DNA of 28,073 nt from CAYTAP01 sp964435775 (lineage in GTDB: Bacteria; Planctomycetota; Phycisphaerae; Tepidisphaerales; Tepidisphaeraceae), in the NCBI GenBank assembly GCA_964435775.1, contig CAYTAP010000042.1, positions 1 through 28,073 on the forward strand, written 5' to 3'. The notes beneath the pieces were generated by a model, which saw only the letters and a list, made by a program, of their open reading frames with translations, did not search any database and was not told the origin of the DNA. Within the stretch, counting starts at the first letter, position 1; each line of letters opens with the position of its first letter. Made by a program: the position numbers and the translations under genes. Shown here in pieces: positions 9,483-16,005 of the stretch.

Positions 9483-10025
9483 TCACGGGTGCGGCGCCTT
9501 CACAATGTGCGCTCCCCACCGTCGCAGCGCCAGCAGGAGGAGCATCCCGCTCAGGGGACAGAAGAACATCAGGCCCAACATGAGATTGAACATGAACGCC
9601 ATCGGCGAACCGGGATGGCCCGCGTCGTCCATCCCATAACGCAGCCAGAAGAGAAAATGGGCGGCCACATACCAAGCCACCGGCACCCACAAGAGCGCCG
9701 CCCATATCCCGGCGGCGGCATAGGTGTGGCGGCTGCCGCGATGGCGAAGGAAGAGGATGAGCATCCATACGAGGACTGCACATTTGAGCACGATCGCGAC
9801 CGGGGAGAATTGCCGGACAGTCAACAGCGCCAGGAGAACCAGTGGGATTCCAACGATGAAAAAGCAGAACCAGAATGTGGCGTCGATGATATGGAACCAC
9901 ACGCCGGGTGTTTTGGAGTTGGTATTGATACGGCCTCCAACATGTGGGGCGGGCCCTGATCCAACCCGGCCACTGCATTGCCCGCTCGGTGGTGGGCCGA
10001 GGCCCACCCTACCCGGACGAATCAT
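9483..10025 (-). CDS. Small integral membrane protein of unknown function
   Basis: A 180-residue protein with about four hydrophobic segments: near residues 48-70 (FWFCFFIVGIPLVLLALL), 77-94, 107-127 (AAGIWAALLWVPVAWYVAA) and 144-166. It ends in a short basic tail. I do not recognise the family. The start at 10025 is chosen because its ATG overlaps the TGA of the preceding gene (ATGA), with GAGG eight bases upstream inside that gene, which is good evidence for translational coupling. The first 40 or so residues (rich in Gly, Pro and Arg) are unusual: codons 5-12 are the GGTGGGCC palindrome of a repeat family. A GTG at 9902, just before the first membrane segment, is the alternative start if the repeat-derived leader is not translated. 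Confidence 0.65.
   Translation of the reverse strand: MIRPGRVGLGPPPSGQCSGRVGSGPAPHVGGRINTNSKTPGVWFHIIDATFWFCFFIVGIPLVLLALLTVRQFSPVAIVLKCAVLVWMLILFLRHRGSRHTYAAAGIWAALLWVPVAWYVAAHFLFWLRYGMDDAGHPGSPMAFMFNLMLGLMFFCPLSGMLLLLALRRWGAHIVKAPHP
9991..10012. repeat. GTAGGGT-type palindromic repeat, copy 3 (inside coding sequence)
   Basis: GGTGGGCC (9991-9998) and GGCCCACC (10001-10008) form a nearly loopless hairpin followed by CTAC. Read on the minus strand it begins GTAGGGTGGGCC, the same head as the other palindromes in this window. It lies within the first 12 codons of the membrane protein gene. Confidence 0.7.
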
Positions 10026-10228
10026 ATCCGCTTCCTCATTGTCGCCTTGTACGAGGAATAGGCCATCGCCAGGGCGATGAGACCCGCCAGAACCGTTCCC
10101 CCGATCCATGCCCACGGCGGCAACCCATCTGTAATCCGCATGGCGAAAAAATCGACGATGAGAAAGATCACCGTGAAAATGAAAACGGCTCCGACAATGG
10201 CGGTGGCACGGCGCATGGAGATCATCAT
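10022..10228 (-). CDS. Small two-helix membrane protein
   Basis: A 68-residue protein with two clear membrane helices (residues about 8-28, IVGAVFIFTVIFLIVDFFA, and about 38-57, AWIGGTVLAGLIALAMAYS) and a basic C-terminus (KATMRKRI). Its stop overlaps the start of the next minus-strand gene by ATGA, so the two are probably co-translated and may form a complex. No function is recognisable. Start choice is uncertain: ATG codons at 10228, 10225 and 10216 are all in frame and no ribosome-binding site stands out. Confidence 0.65.
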   Translation of the reverse strand: MMISMRRATAIVGAVFIFTVIFLIVDFFAMRITDGLPPWAWIGGTVLAGLIALAMAYSSYKATMRKRI

Positions 10229-10339
10229 AAGTGCGCCATGCGGACGATCAACGGATCAGTGAAAAAATGCGGAGCGGAGCAGTGACGACCCGCGCGTGGC
10301 AATGCACCCCAGCGCCCGATCCAAATCCTCGCGCAGCAT

Positions 10340-10408
10340 GTAGGGTCCGCCCCGCGGACCATTGCGGCCGATGCATCGCCGAAAACTGGTCAGCGAGGCG
10401 GCCCCTAC
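10340..10408. repeat. GTAGGGT-type palindromic repeat, copy 4
   Basis: The arm 10340-10360 (GTAGGGTCCGCCCCGCGG plus three bases) pairs with 10388-10408 over 21 bases with three mismatches and a 27-base loop. Its left arm is identical to copy 1 over 19 or more bases. Confidence 0.8.
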
Positions 10409-10467
10409 AATGTCGGGGAGGCAGCCGCGTTATTTGCCCGAAAAAGGCCTACCCCGGAACGCGACGT

Positions 10468-10545
10468 GTGATCCACAAATCAGCACGAATGGACACGAAT
10501 TATTTTTTCCCCCGTCGTGCCCGTTCGTGTCCATTCGTGGATCAC
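10468..10545. repeat. ATCCACGAATGG-type element, copy 2
   Basis: The left end GTGATCCAC and the right end GTGGATCAC are inverted, with CACGAATGGACACGAAT near the left and TTCGTGTCCATTCGTGG near the right. CTGTTTTCGTGG and a further stretch of similarity follow, as in copy 1 at 9324, in the same orientation. The two copies thus bracket the pair of small membrane-protein genes. Confidence 0.82.
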
Positions 10546-10626
10546 CCTGTTTTCGTGGGCCGTCAGGCATAAGACTCCGAGCGACGAGACGGCGTGGCGT
10601 CCGGCTGCTGCGCAGTATCACAGAGA

Positions 10627-10729
10627 ATCAACCACGGATGAACTCAGATGAACGCAGATAAATGCCAATCACTGCATATCAATGCGGCTTCTCCCCATCC
10701 GTGTTCATCCGTGTTCATCTGTGGTTGAT
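10627..10729. repeat. ATCAACCAC...GTGGTTGAT element with GTGTTCATCC decamers
   Basis: Inverted ends ATCAACCAC (from 10627) and GTGGTTGAT (to 10729) enclose GGATGAACTCAGATGAACG on the left and tandem TCCGTGTTCA units on the right. It has the same general design as the ATCCACGAA elements (inverted ends, 10-bp internal units) but a different sequence. Confidence 0.8.
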
Positions 10730-10780
10730 ATCGCTGCGGAATTGAAAACCCTTGCGACGTTCGACCGATCGCGCCGACCA

Positions 10781-11917
10781 TTACCCGAGCGCTTCATCCA
10801 AGTCGGCAAGCAGATCATCGATATGTTCGATCCCCACCGACGCGCGGAGGGTGCCGGGGGTGAGACCGGCTTTCAATCGCGCGGCCTCGGTCATCGTGTT
10901 GTGGCTCATTGTCCAAGGCTGCTCGATGAGGGATTCCACGCCGCCAAGGCTGCCGGCCAGGGCGAAGATTTTCAGTTTGCTGAAAAACGTGTCGAGGTTC
11001 ACCTTCGACGTGTCCAGCTCGAAGCTGAGCATCCCGCCAAAGCCGCTCATCTGCTTCAGCGCCAGCGCGTGCTGCGGATGCGATTCCAGGCCGGGATAGT
11101 AAACCTTTTTGATCTTCGGATGCTTTTCAAGATGCCGGGCCAGCGCCATCGCGTTGCGCTGATGCGCCTCCATCCGCACCGCGAGCGTCTTGACGCCGCG
11201 AAGGACGAGGAAGGCATCGAACGCGCCGGCGCACGTCCCCAGGCAATCGATCAGGTGGCGCACTTTTTGGCCGAGTTCCATCTCGCGGGCAACGAGCGCG
11301 CCGCCGAGACAATCGCTGTGGCCGTTGATGTATTTGGTCGTCGAATGAACGACCAGATCGACGCCCAGATCGAGCGGCCGCTGAAAGTAAGGGGACAAGA
11401 ACGTGTTGTCGGCGATCGTCAAAATTTTCCGCTCGGCGGCGAGGGCCGTGACGGCGGCGATGTCGGTCAGGTGAAGCAGCGGATTGCTCGGCGTCTCAAT
11501 CCAGATGCCGGCGGTGTGCGGCGTGATCGCGGCGCGGATCGCGTCCAGATTCGTCATGTCCACGAACGAGCAGTTGATGTTGTATCGCGGCATCACCTGC
11601 GTGAGGAGCCGAAACGTGCCGCCGTATAAATCCTTGCCGACGATCAGATGGCTGCCGGCGGGAAAGAGAAACAGCGCCGTCGTGATCGCGCCCATCCCCG
11701 TCGCGGTGATCCCGGCGGCCGCGCCTCCCTCCAGCACCGCGAGATTTTCCTCCAGCGCCGTGCGGGTCGGATTGCTCCGCCGGGCGTAATCGTAGCCGCG
11801 ATTCTCCCCGAGCTTGTCCCAGTGAAAGGTGCTCGTCGCATAGATGGGGGTTGAGACGGATCGGTAGGCGGTGTCGATGTCAACGCCGGCGTGAACGGAT
11901 TGGGTTTCAATGTGCAT
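10781..11917 (-). CDS. PLP-dependent trans-sulfuration enzyme (cystathionine synthase/lyase family)
   Basis: A 378-residue Cys/Met-metabolism enzyme of the usual family length. Conserved features are YDYARRSNPT (Y44 and R46 that contact PLP of the neighbouring subunit), TATGMGAI, KDLYGGTFRL (Y98), ETPSNP, IADNTF (D170, pairing with the pyridine N) and HSTTKYINGHSD, where K195 forms the Schiff base. The C-terminus contains SLGGVESL and the substrate-carboxylate Arg in LRASVGIEH. The family includes cystathionine gamma-synthase, beta- and gamma-lyase and O-acyl-homoserine sulfhydrylase; sequence alone does not let me choose between them. It is a cytosolic homotetramer by family. No Shine-Dalgarno sequence is visible: the leader just before the ATG is an AT-rich heptamer repeat. 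Confidence 0.93.
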   Translation of the reverse strand: MHIETQSVHAGVDIDTAYRSVSTPIYATSTFHWDKLGENRGYDYARRSNPTRTALEENLAVLEGGAAAGITATGMGAITTALFLFPAGSHLIVGKDLYGGTFRLLTQVMPRYNINCSFVDMTNLDAIRAAITPHTAGIWIETPSNPLLHLTDIAAVTALAAERKILTIADNTFLSPYFQRPLDLGVDLVVHSTTKYINGHSDCLGGALVAREMELGQKVRHLIDCLGTCAGAFDAFLVLRGVKTLAVRMEAHQRNAMALARHLEKHPKIKKVYYPGLESHPQHALALKQMSGFGGMLSFELDTSKVNLDTFFSKLKIFALAGSLGGVESLIEQPWTMSHNTMTEAARLKAGLTPGTLRASVGIEHIDDLLADLDEALG

Positions 11918-11923
11918 GGATGG

Positions 11924-11951
11924 ATTTTTGATTTTTGATTTTCAATTTTCG
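11924..11951 (-). repeat. ATTTTTG heptamer tandem repeat before a start codon
   Basis: Four heptamers, ATTTTTG (11924-11930), ATTTTTG (11931-11937), ATTTTCA (11938-11944) and ATTTTCG (11945-11951), end six bases from the start codon of the PLP enzyme gene. As leader RNA the minus strand would be A-rich and unstructured, which could favour ribosome entry without a Shine-Dalgarno sequence (inference). Confidence 0.75.
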
Positions 11952-12065
11952 ATTGGCCAAGCCGCATTCGCTTGCGCGCCGGGTCAAGATGAGATTATAG
12001 GCGCGCCCCGCACGGCGGGATACTGGGACGAGAAGTTCCGCTGCAAAGGCATGACGCGGAACCAC

Positions 12066-12143
12066 TTCGCGCCTTGGCGCCTTGGTCGCGCATTTTCTCC
12101 GCGCTCTCTGCGCCTCGGCGGTGAATCTTCCGTCCCCGCAAAC
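12066..12143. repeat. Possible dispersed repeat (GCGCCTTGGCGCCTTGG...CTCTGCGCCTCGGCGG)
   Basis: A stretch with the short tandem GCGCCTTG and the phrases TTTTCTCCGCGCTC and TCTGCGCCTCGGCGG resembles a dispersed non-coding repeat that I recall from planctomycete and verrucomicrobial genomes. Only one copy is present in the window, so this rests on recollection rather than internal evidence. Confidence 0.35.
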
Positions 12144-12178
12144 GTCGAGGCGGAGAACCGAGTGGTTTGATCGGCGCC

Positions 12179-13105
12179 TCAGTACCTGAAATCGATGGCG
12201 ACGCCGCCGTACAACTGGGTGTCGGCGCGGAGGGCGTCGTCCAAACCATCAACGTAGTAGAGGAAGCCCTGAAGGTTCCAGTCGCCGTAGCGTTTGGAGA
12301 CGTTGAAAAGCGTGTTGAGGGAATATGTACCGATCAGGCCAATCTGGTAGTGCTGAAATCCGGTGTCCTTGCCGCCGGAACCGGCGAAAAACTCATGCCC
12401 GCTCGTGTATGCGATGGCCGCGTTGACGGTCAGCGTGATGCCGGTGTCTTCGAGAATGAAGTTGTGCTCCACGCCGGCCTCGAAATACCAGCCGTTGTAT
12501 TTCTCGTAGTCATAGGCGGCGTAGACATACGGCGAGAAGAGCGGCTCGTCGAGTCGGAGGATGTTGCCGTCATCAAGCTGGATTTTCCCGAAGATTTCGG
12601 CGGTCTGCATCTCGTCGCGGTCGGGGTAGATGTAGCTGGTGAGCCCGCCGGTGAAGGTGAACGGTTTGAGCGTCCAGTCGGCACCGAAATACGGGCGGAT
12701 TTCCTCAAAGTTGGAGATTTCATCCGTTTCGGCAATGTTGGTGAACAACCCGATGAAAGGATGGGGAAGCTTGCCCAGATCGAACGAGAGCTTGCCTTCA
12801 AACTGGTAGTTGGAGGCGTCTTCGTGACCCAGGGCGTTGTCAAAGGGTTCGATGCCGCGATAGACGTAATCGGTCATGTAGGAGACGCGGATGTCAATGT
12901 TGGCGGCGCCGGCATTGACACCCTGGTTGGGAGACGGCGCGGAGGGAGGCGCGTAAACACTTTCGCTGGAGTCGGAAAGGGACAGTGGCTTGGCGGCGTC
13001 GCCGAGGAACGAATCGCGCGCCGTTTCGGCGGCCGACACCATCGCCACCGGCCAGGCGCTTGCCAATAGGGCTGCGGTTGCCAGACACCATTTCGCGGGC
13101 TTCAT
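12179..13105 (-). CDS. Outer-membrane beta-barrel protein (porin-like)
   Basis: A 308-residue protein with a clear signal peptide (MKPAKWCLATAALLASAWPV, cleavage near VSAAE). A Ser/Pro-rich linker follows, then repeated amphipathic strands such as IDIRVSYMTDYVYRG, FTGGLTSYIYP, YVYAAYDYE and HYQIGLIGTYS. It ends in DFRY, the C-terminal aromatic residue typical of outer-membrane barrels recognised by BamA. The phrase YMTDYVYRGIEP near the barrel start recalls the TorF-like putative porin group, but I am not sure of the family. AAGGAG seven bases before the ATG gives a strong start. It probably forms a small channel or structural barrel in the outer membrane. It is the last gene before the tRNA-like scar on its right. 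Confidence 0.78.
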   Translation of the reverse strand: MKPAKWCLATAALLASAWPVAMVSAAETARDSFLGDAAKPLSLSDSSESVYAPPSAPSPNQGVNAGAANIDIRVSYMTDYVYRGIEPFDNALGHEDASNYQFEGKLSFDLGKLPHPFIGLFTNIAETDEISNFEEIRPYFGADWTLKPFTFTGGLTSYIYPDRDEMQTAEIFGKIQLDDGNILRLDEPLFSPYVYAAYDYEKYNGWYFEAGVEHNFILEDTGITLTVNAAIAYTSGHEFFAGSGGKDTGFQHYQIGLIGTYSLNTLFNVSKRYGDWNLQGFLYYVDGLDDALRADTQLYGGVAIDFRY

Positions 13106-13367
13106 GGGCGCTCCTTCGCGTGGGCATGTTCAGTGCGCGTCGCCGACTGTACGGATGAGCGGATCATGCGGCAAGTGTGCGGAGAAAGCCCCCGGCCGGT
13201 TCACGTCCTTGCACATGTGCGTCGGCGTGACCTGCCGGCCAAACCACGCGCATGCTCGTCGGCAAAAATCGCGGACGCGCCCAAGCGACGCTCCACGACG
13301 ATGAAACTCCGGCGATCGTCGCCAGGACGCCTTTCGCAACTTATTGAGTCAGCATATGTTATGGAAA

Positions 13368-13409
13368 AGCCGAAGATGGGACTTGAACCCACAACCCCCG
13401 CTTTACGAA
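13368..13409 (-). pseudogene. 3' half of a tRNA-Thr(CGT)-like gene
   Basis: Read on the minus strand, the sequence has an anticodon-loop-like TTCGTAA (anticodon CGT), then AGCGG, a five-base variable loop, the T stem GTGGG/CCCAT around TTCAAGT, the acceptor 3' strand CTTCGGC and discriminator T. The matching 5' half is missing: instead of a D arm and CCGCT there is unrelated sequence, though ACCGAAG at 13441-13447 could mimic the acceptor 5' strand with one mismatch. TATGGAAAAGCC (13360-13371) and GGCCTTTCCATA (13418-13429) form an inverted pair across it. A break at the anticodon loop is where tRNA-targeting integrases often recombine, so this may be an attachment-site scar. A degenerate tRNA is the alternative. 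Confidence 0.6.
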
Positions 13410-13516
13410 CGAATCCGGGCCTTTCCATAGAATCCGTAACCTTCGGTCGACACGGTAGATATGAACGGGCGAGATTGCAAGTATTTTGCTTAAATCGACG
13501 CGATTTCGCCTCATTT

Positions 13517-13545
13517 CGAGTAGACTACTCGCCTGAAACGAGTAG
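13517..13545. promoter_or_regulatory. Triple CGAGTAG half-sites (operator- or recombination-like)
   Basis: CGAGTAG (13517-13523), its complement CTACTCG (13525-13531) and CGAGTAG again (13539-13545) form a 15-base palindrome with a single central base, plus a third half-site eight bases on. It sits downstream of the minus-strand wHTH gene and near the tRNA remnant. It could bind a dimeric regulator or be an arm-type recombinase site. No function is shown. Confidence 0.4.
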
Positions 13546-13593
13546 GTGGTTGTCTTTTATATGGCCGTATTGCAAAGAGACGCCGTGTGCGTG

Positions 13594-14565
13594 TCATCCT
13601 CGCTCGCTGGCATCCTTCAGTGCGGCAATGCCCGCGGCTGTGATGGCAATCCCCTTGCGCTTCGTGCCCGGCGGGTGGCCGACCAATTCAACAGCTTTGA
13701 GGCGGTTAAGAATGGCGCGGGTGGTTCCCTTGCTGTAGCCGGCGGCGGCCATGATTTCCGTGATGTTCAGCGCCACCTTTGGCCTGGCGGCCAGTGCCTC
13801 CAGGACGTCCAGATCTTGCTCGGCAAGCGCCTCGCGCGCGACGGGTAGGGCGGCAGGTAGCGCTCCATCGTCGAACAACCTGGCGATTGGCAGAATCAGC
13901 CGACCCTTCTGGATAGCGACAATCTCTTGGAGCGATACCACGGTCTGCCATGCCTGTGGGCGATGCTCCAGCGGGGGCAATGCTGCCATACAGAGCAGCG
14001 TCGCCTTCGTGGCGCGAGCCAATCTTTGTGCCTGGGCAATAACCGCAGGGCCGTCTGGCCAGGTGATGCCTCGCACAATGAATATCTCACGCCATTGCCC
14101 GTTGTGCTCCATGGCCCCCAGCAGGCGCACGCGACCAGGCACATCCTCAATCCATCCATCATTGAGACTCAGTGCGGCAGCGATACGTCGAGCAATGCCC
14201 TCGAAACTCGGCCGCCATTGCCTGGCCCGCTCCCGTTCAACGACATGGGTCCCTCCGCAGCCCCATCCACAGGCACAGTAGCCCACCACGCGGCCCTTGG
14301 CCGGGCTGAATAGCCATGTCGGATCAGCCCAATCCGGATCCACGCAGTCGTCCAGCCATACCGGTCCGCTCTCGGTCATCTCCGCAAGAATGCCCAGACT
14401 GCCGAAAAGTTCCAAAGCCCCGGCCGGCCACGGTTTGAGCATGGCTATTTCATCGAAGCAGTAGGCCCGCTCGTGAGGCTGATCCAGATCGCGCATGAAC
14501 TTTCGCAGCAGATTCGTCAACGACCAGGCCCCATCGGCGGAGGTACTTGCGTGCGATGTTGTCAT
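13594..14565 (-). CDS. Uncharacterised protein with C-terminal winged helix-turn-helix
   Basis: A 323-residue protein. The N-terminal 250 residues are not recognised; they contain a Cys-rich loop (C97, C99, C103 in YCACGWGCGG) that could hold a metal, and a strand-rich centre (REIFIVRGITWP). Residues about 252-317 look like a MarR-like winged helix: LEALAARPKVALNITEIMAAAGYSKGT is split as helix-turn-recognition helix, followed by ILNRLKAVELV and a basic wing (PPGTKRKGIAIT). It may therefore bind DNA. Start: the ATG at 14565 has GAAGG nine bases ahead; an ATG three codons earlier touches that sequence directly. The gene begins 116 bp inside the end of the upstream gene, so the two are surely cotranscribed. 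Signal peptide and membrane segments are absent. Confidence 0.72.
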   Translation of the reverse strand: MTTSHASTSADGAWSLTNLLRKFMRDLDQPHERAYCFDEIAMLKPWPAGALELFGSLGILAEMTESGPVWLDDCVDPDWADPTWLFSPAKGRVVGYCACGWGCGGTHVVERERARQWRPSFEGIARRIAAALSLNDGWIEDVPGRVRLLGAMEHNGQWREIFIVRGITWPDGPAVIAQAQRLARATKATLLCMAALPPLEHRPQAWQTVVSLQEIVAIQKGRLILPIARLFDDGALPAALPVAREALAEQDLDVLEALAARPKVALNITEIMAAAGYSKGTTRAILNRLKAVELVGHPPGTKRKGIAITAAGIAALKDASERG

Positions 14566-15694
14566 GGTGACCATCCTTCAGATTACAAATGTCGGGTGTG
14601 GAGACCGTGAACACCAAATGCCTGGGGCGGGTGCCGTCCGGCGGTGCAAAGATGAGGCAGAAACGTGCATGAGAGACGATCACATCCTCCAAGGGCACAT
14701 TGGCCAGTTGGACAGTCTCCACGAGCATTTGATGGGTGGTCGCCGGATCGTGCGCCCGGGCATCGGCCGAAAATTGCACGCGTCGTCGCCATCCGTGCCG
14801 CTTGGGCAATGTCAGCTTCACTTCCCGCAACTGGACAAGCTCGATGGCATCTTCGGGATCGGTGGGAAATGTGACGTCCGGCTGCTTGAGCCGCTCCAGA
14901 TCGAAGACGCGCGGGAGGCTCTTCTCCGGCAATTCGGGAACGCCGAGGATCGCGGCGCAAAAACAGGCCGCCAGATCTTTCACCTGGTCCTTCCCGCCGG
15001 GCGCCATCACCTCCAGCACACCCTCTTCGGGGCGATAGACGAAGATAACTTCGAAGGCGACCTTGCGCGGGTGATCGCGCAGTGCATCGTCCTCGTCATA
15101 TCCGAGGTCGGTGCGGAGATGATCTTCGGGGTAGGCGAAGAAGCAGTGGCGCGTTGGCTCATGTCGCATGTAGTAATCGACGTGACAGCGTCGGCCTCGG
15201 CCTTCCTTGGCATACGTGGCGCGCATGAGCGATTGGAGCATCTGGATGGCCTGGGCGTCGGTGGCCGGTACGAGATTTTCACCCACCCATCTGCGCCTCC
15301 ACCGGCCGGCCCCGATGTGGTCCATCGCGTGAAAGCAGGCAGCCAGTTCGAAGATGTCACGGTGTTCGAGGAAGGCCCAGCACGCCCGCTCATAATCATT
15401 GCGGGCCTGGGCAAATAGCGTAGAAAAATCCACGCCCGCGTGCGCGGCCTGCATCAGCAGGGCCTCGGCACCTTCTCGGGATGCCAATTCGGTGATGGTT
15501 GCAAAATCACGCTCGACCAGATGGAGCTGCTCCGGCGGCACCGCCATGAGCCGCTGGAAGATGGTCTCCACGACGGCGGGCTTGATGATCTCGATGTTCA
15601 GGTCTGCCTCGATGCCGTACTGACGCAGACATCGGTTCAACAGAGCCCCTCGAACCTGCCGGATAAAAGTCTTGGGCGCATACTGGCCTGCCAT
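14450..15694 (-). CDS. Conserved-looking uncharacterised protein, first gene of a two-gene module
   Basis: A 414-residue cytosolic protein with no domain that I can name. It begins MAGQYAPKTFIRQV, has a mostly helical first 160 residues (helices such as PEQLHLVERDFATITELASREGAEALLMQAA). A mixed alpha/beta region follows with CFFAYPEDHLRTDLGY and KVAFEVIFVYRPEEGVLEVMAPGGK, the latter a clear run of beta strands. I vaguely recall similar proteins in accessory regions of other bacteria but cannot name a family. The GGGGAGG sequence eight bases before the ATG makes the start firm. The last 30 residues, low-complexity and Ser/Ala/Arg-rich, may be a by-product of the overlap with the downstream gene. 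A sigma70-like promoter lies about 130 bp upstream. Confidence 0.72.
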   Translation of the reverse strand: MAGQYAPKTFIRQVRGALLNRCLRQYGIEADLNIEIIKPAVVETIFQRLMAVPPEQLHLVERDFATITELASREGAEALLMQAAHAGVDFSTLFAQARNDYERACWAFLEHRDIFELAACFHAMDHIGAGRWRRRWVGENLVPATDAQAIQMLQSLMRATYAKEGRGRRCHVDYYMRHEPTRHCFFAYPEDHLRTDLGYDEDDALRDHPRKVAFEVIFVYRPEEGVLEVMAPGGKDQVKDLAACFCAAILGVPELPEKSLPRVFDLERLKQPDVTFPTDPEDAIELVQLREVKLTLPKRHGWRRRVQFSADARAHDPATTHQMLVETVQLANVPLEDVIVSHARFCLIFAPPDGTRPRHLVFTVSTPDICNLKDGHHDNIARKYLRRWGLVVDESAAKVHARSGSASRAGLLLR

Positions 15695-16005
15695 GGGCGC
15701 AGCCTCCCCGTTCGACGTGCCTCATGGCACGACGTAACAATTCACTGAGCTGCACAAATGAAAACCACGCTTCCCTGTGGCCGAGATTCGTCCCACTCCA
15801 GGCGACGGGCAGCTCAACCAGGCTCTAGTGTACGGTATTTGTTTGGTATTGCCAAAGAGGGCGATGTGAAGCTGACAGGTTCTCCACATGCTATCCATCA
15901 AGCACCGCACCTGCGCTATAGCCAGTAACGGCGATAAGACATTTGGCGGCACTGGGCGAGGCGTTGCGCGTGAAAGAGTCGCGGGCGAATCGCGAGAACC
16001 AGGGA
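15695..16005. other. Intergenic leader of the two-gene module
   Basis: No gene is seen in this 311-bp space. It holds a promoter for the two-gene module (15827-15855) and an inverted pair ATCGCGA/TCGCGAT (15989-15995 and 16010-16016) spanning the stop codon of the histidine kinase gene. That pair lacks a T-run, so it is not a convincing terminator. Confidence 0.5.
15827..15855 (-). promoter_or_regulatory. Sigma70-like promoter for the two-gene module
   Basis: On the minus strand TTGGCA (15850-15855) and TACACT (15827-15832) are separated by exactly 17 bp, giving a good -35/-10 pair. TTTGG and CCAAA around the -35 form a small palindrome that could be an operator. Transcription would start near 15820 and leave a leader of about 125 bases. 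Confidence 0.55.

Larger units (their letters stand above)
10229..10780. other. Non-coding stretch made largely of three repeat elements
   Basis: I see no credible gene here. About half of the 552 bp consists of a GTAGGGT palindrome (10340-10408), the second ATCCACGAA element (10468-10545) and an AACCACGGATGAA element (10627-10729), each listed separately. The promoter of the 68-residue membrane protein must lie in its left part. Confidence 0.6.
13106..13593. other. Non-coding stretch with a tRNA-Thr remnant and a triple CGAGTAG motif
   Basis: No credible gene is seen. The left 250 bp hold the promoter region of the beta-barrel gene. The right part contains the tRNA-Thr-like 3' half (13368-13409) and three CGAGTAG half-sites (13517-13545), both listed separately. 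Base composition is locally more AT-rich around 13340-13370 and 13480-13560. Confidence 0.6.

Noticed and set aside
8162..9583. 473-codon plus-strand open frame
   Set aside because: Antisense to the TIM-barrel isomerase gene and running through repeat DNA; no recognisable protein features.
12167..13069. 300-codon plus-strand open frame
   Set aside because: Antisense shadow of the outer-membrane barrel gene, which has a signal peptide, strong ribosome-binding site and aromatic C-terminus.
13368..13447. Complete functional tRNA-Thr
   Set aside because: The acceptor can be closed with ACCGAAG, but there is no D stem, and the anticodon 5' strand does not pair with AGCGG.
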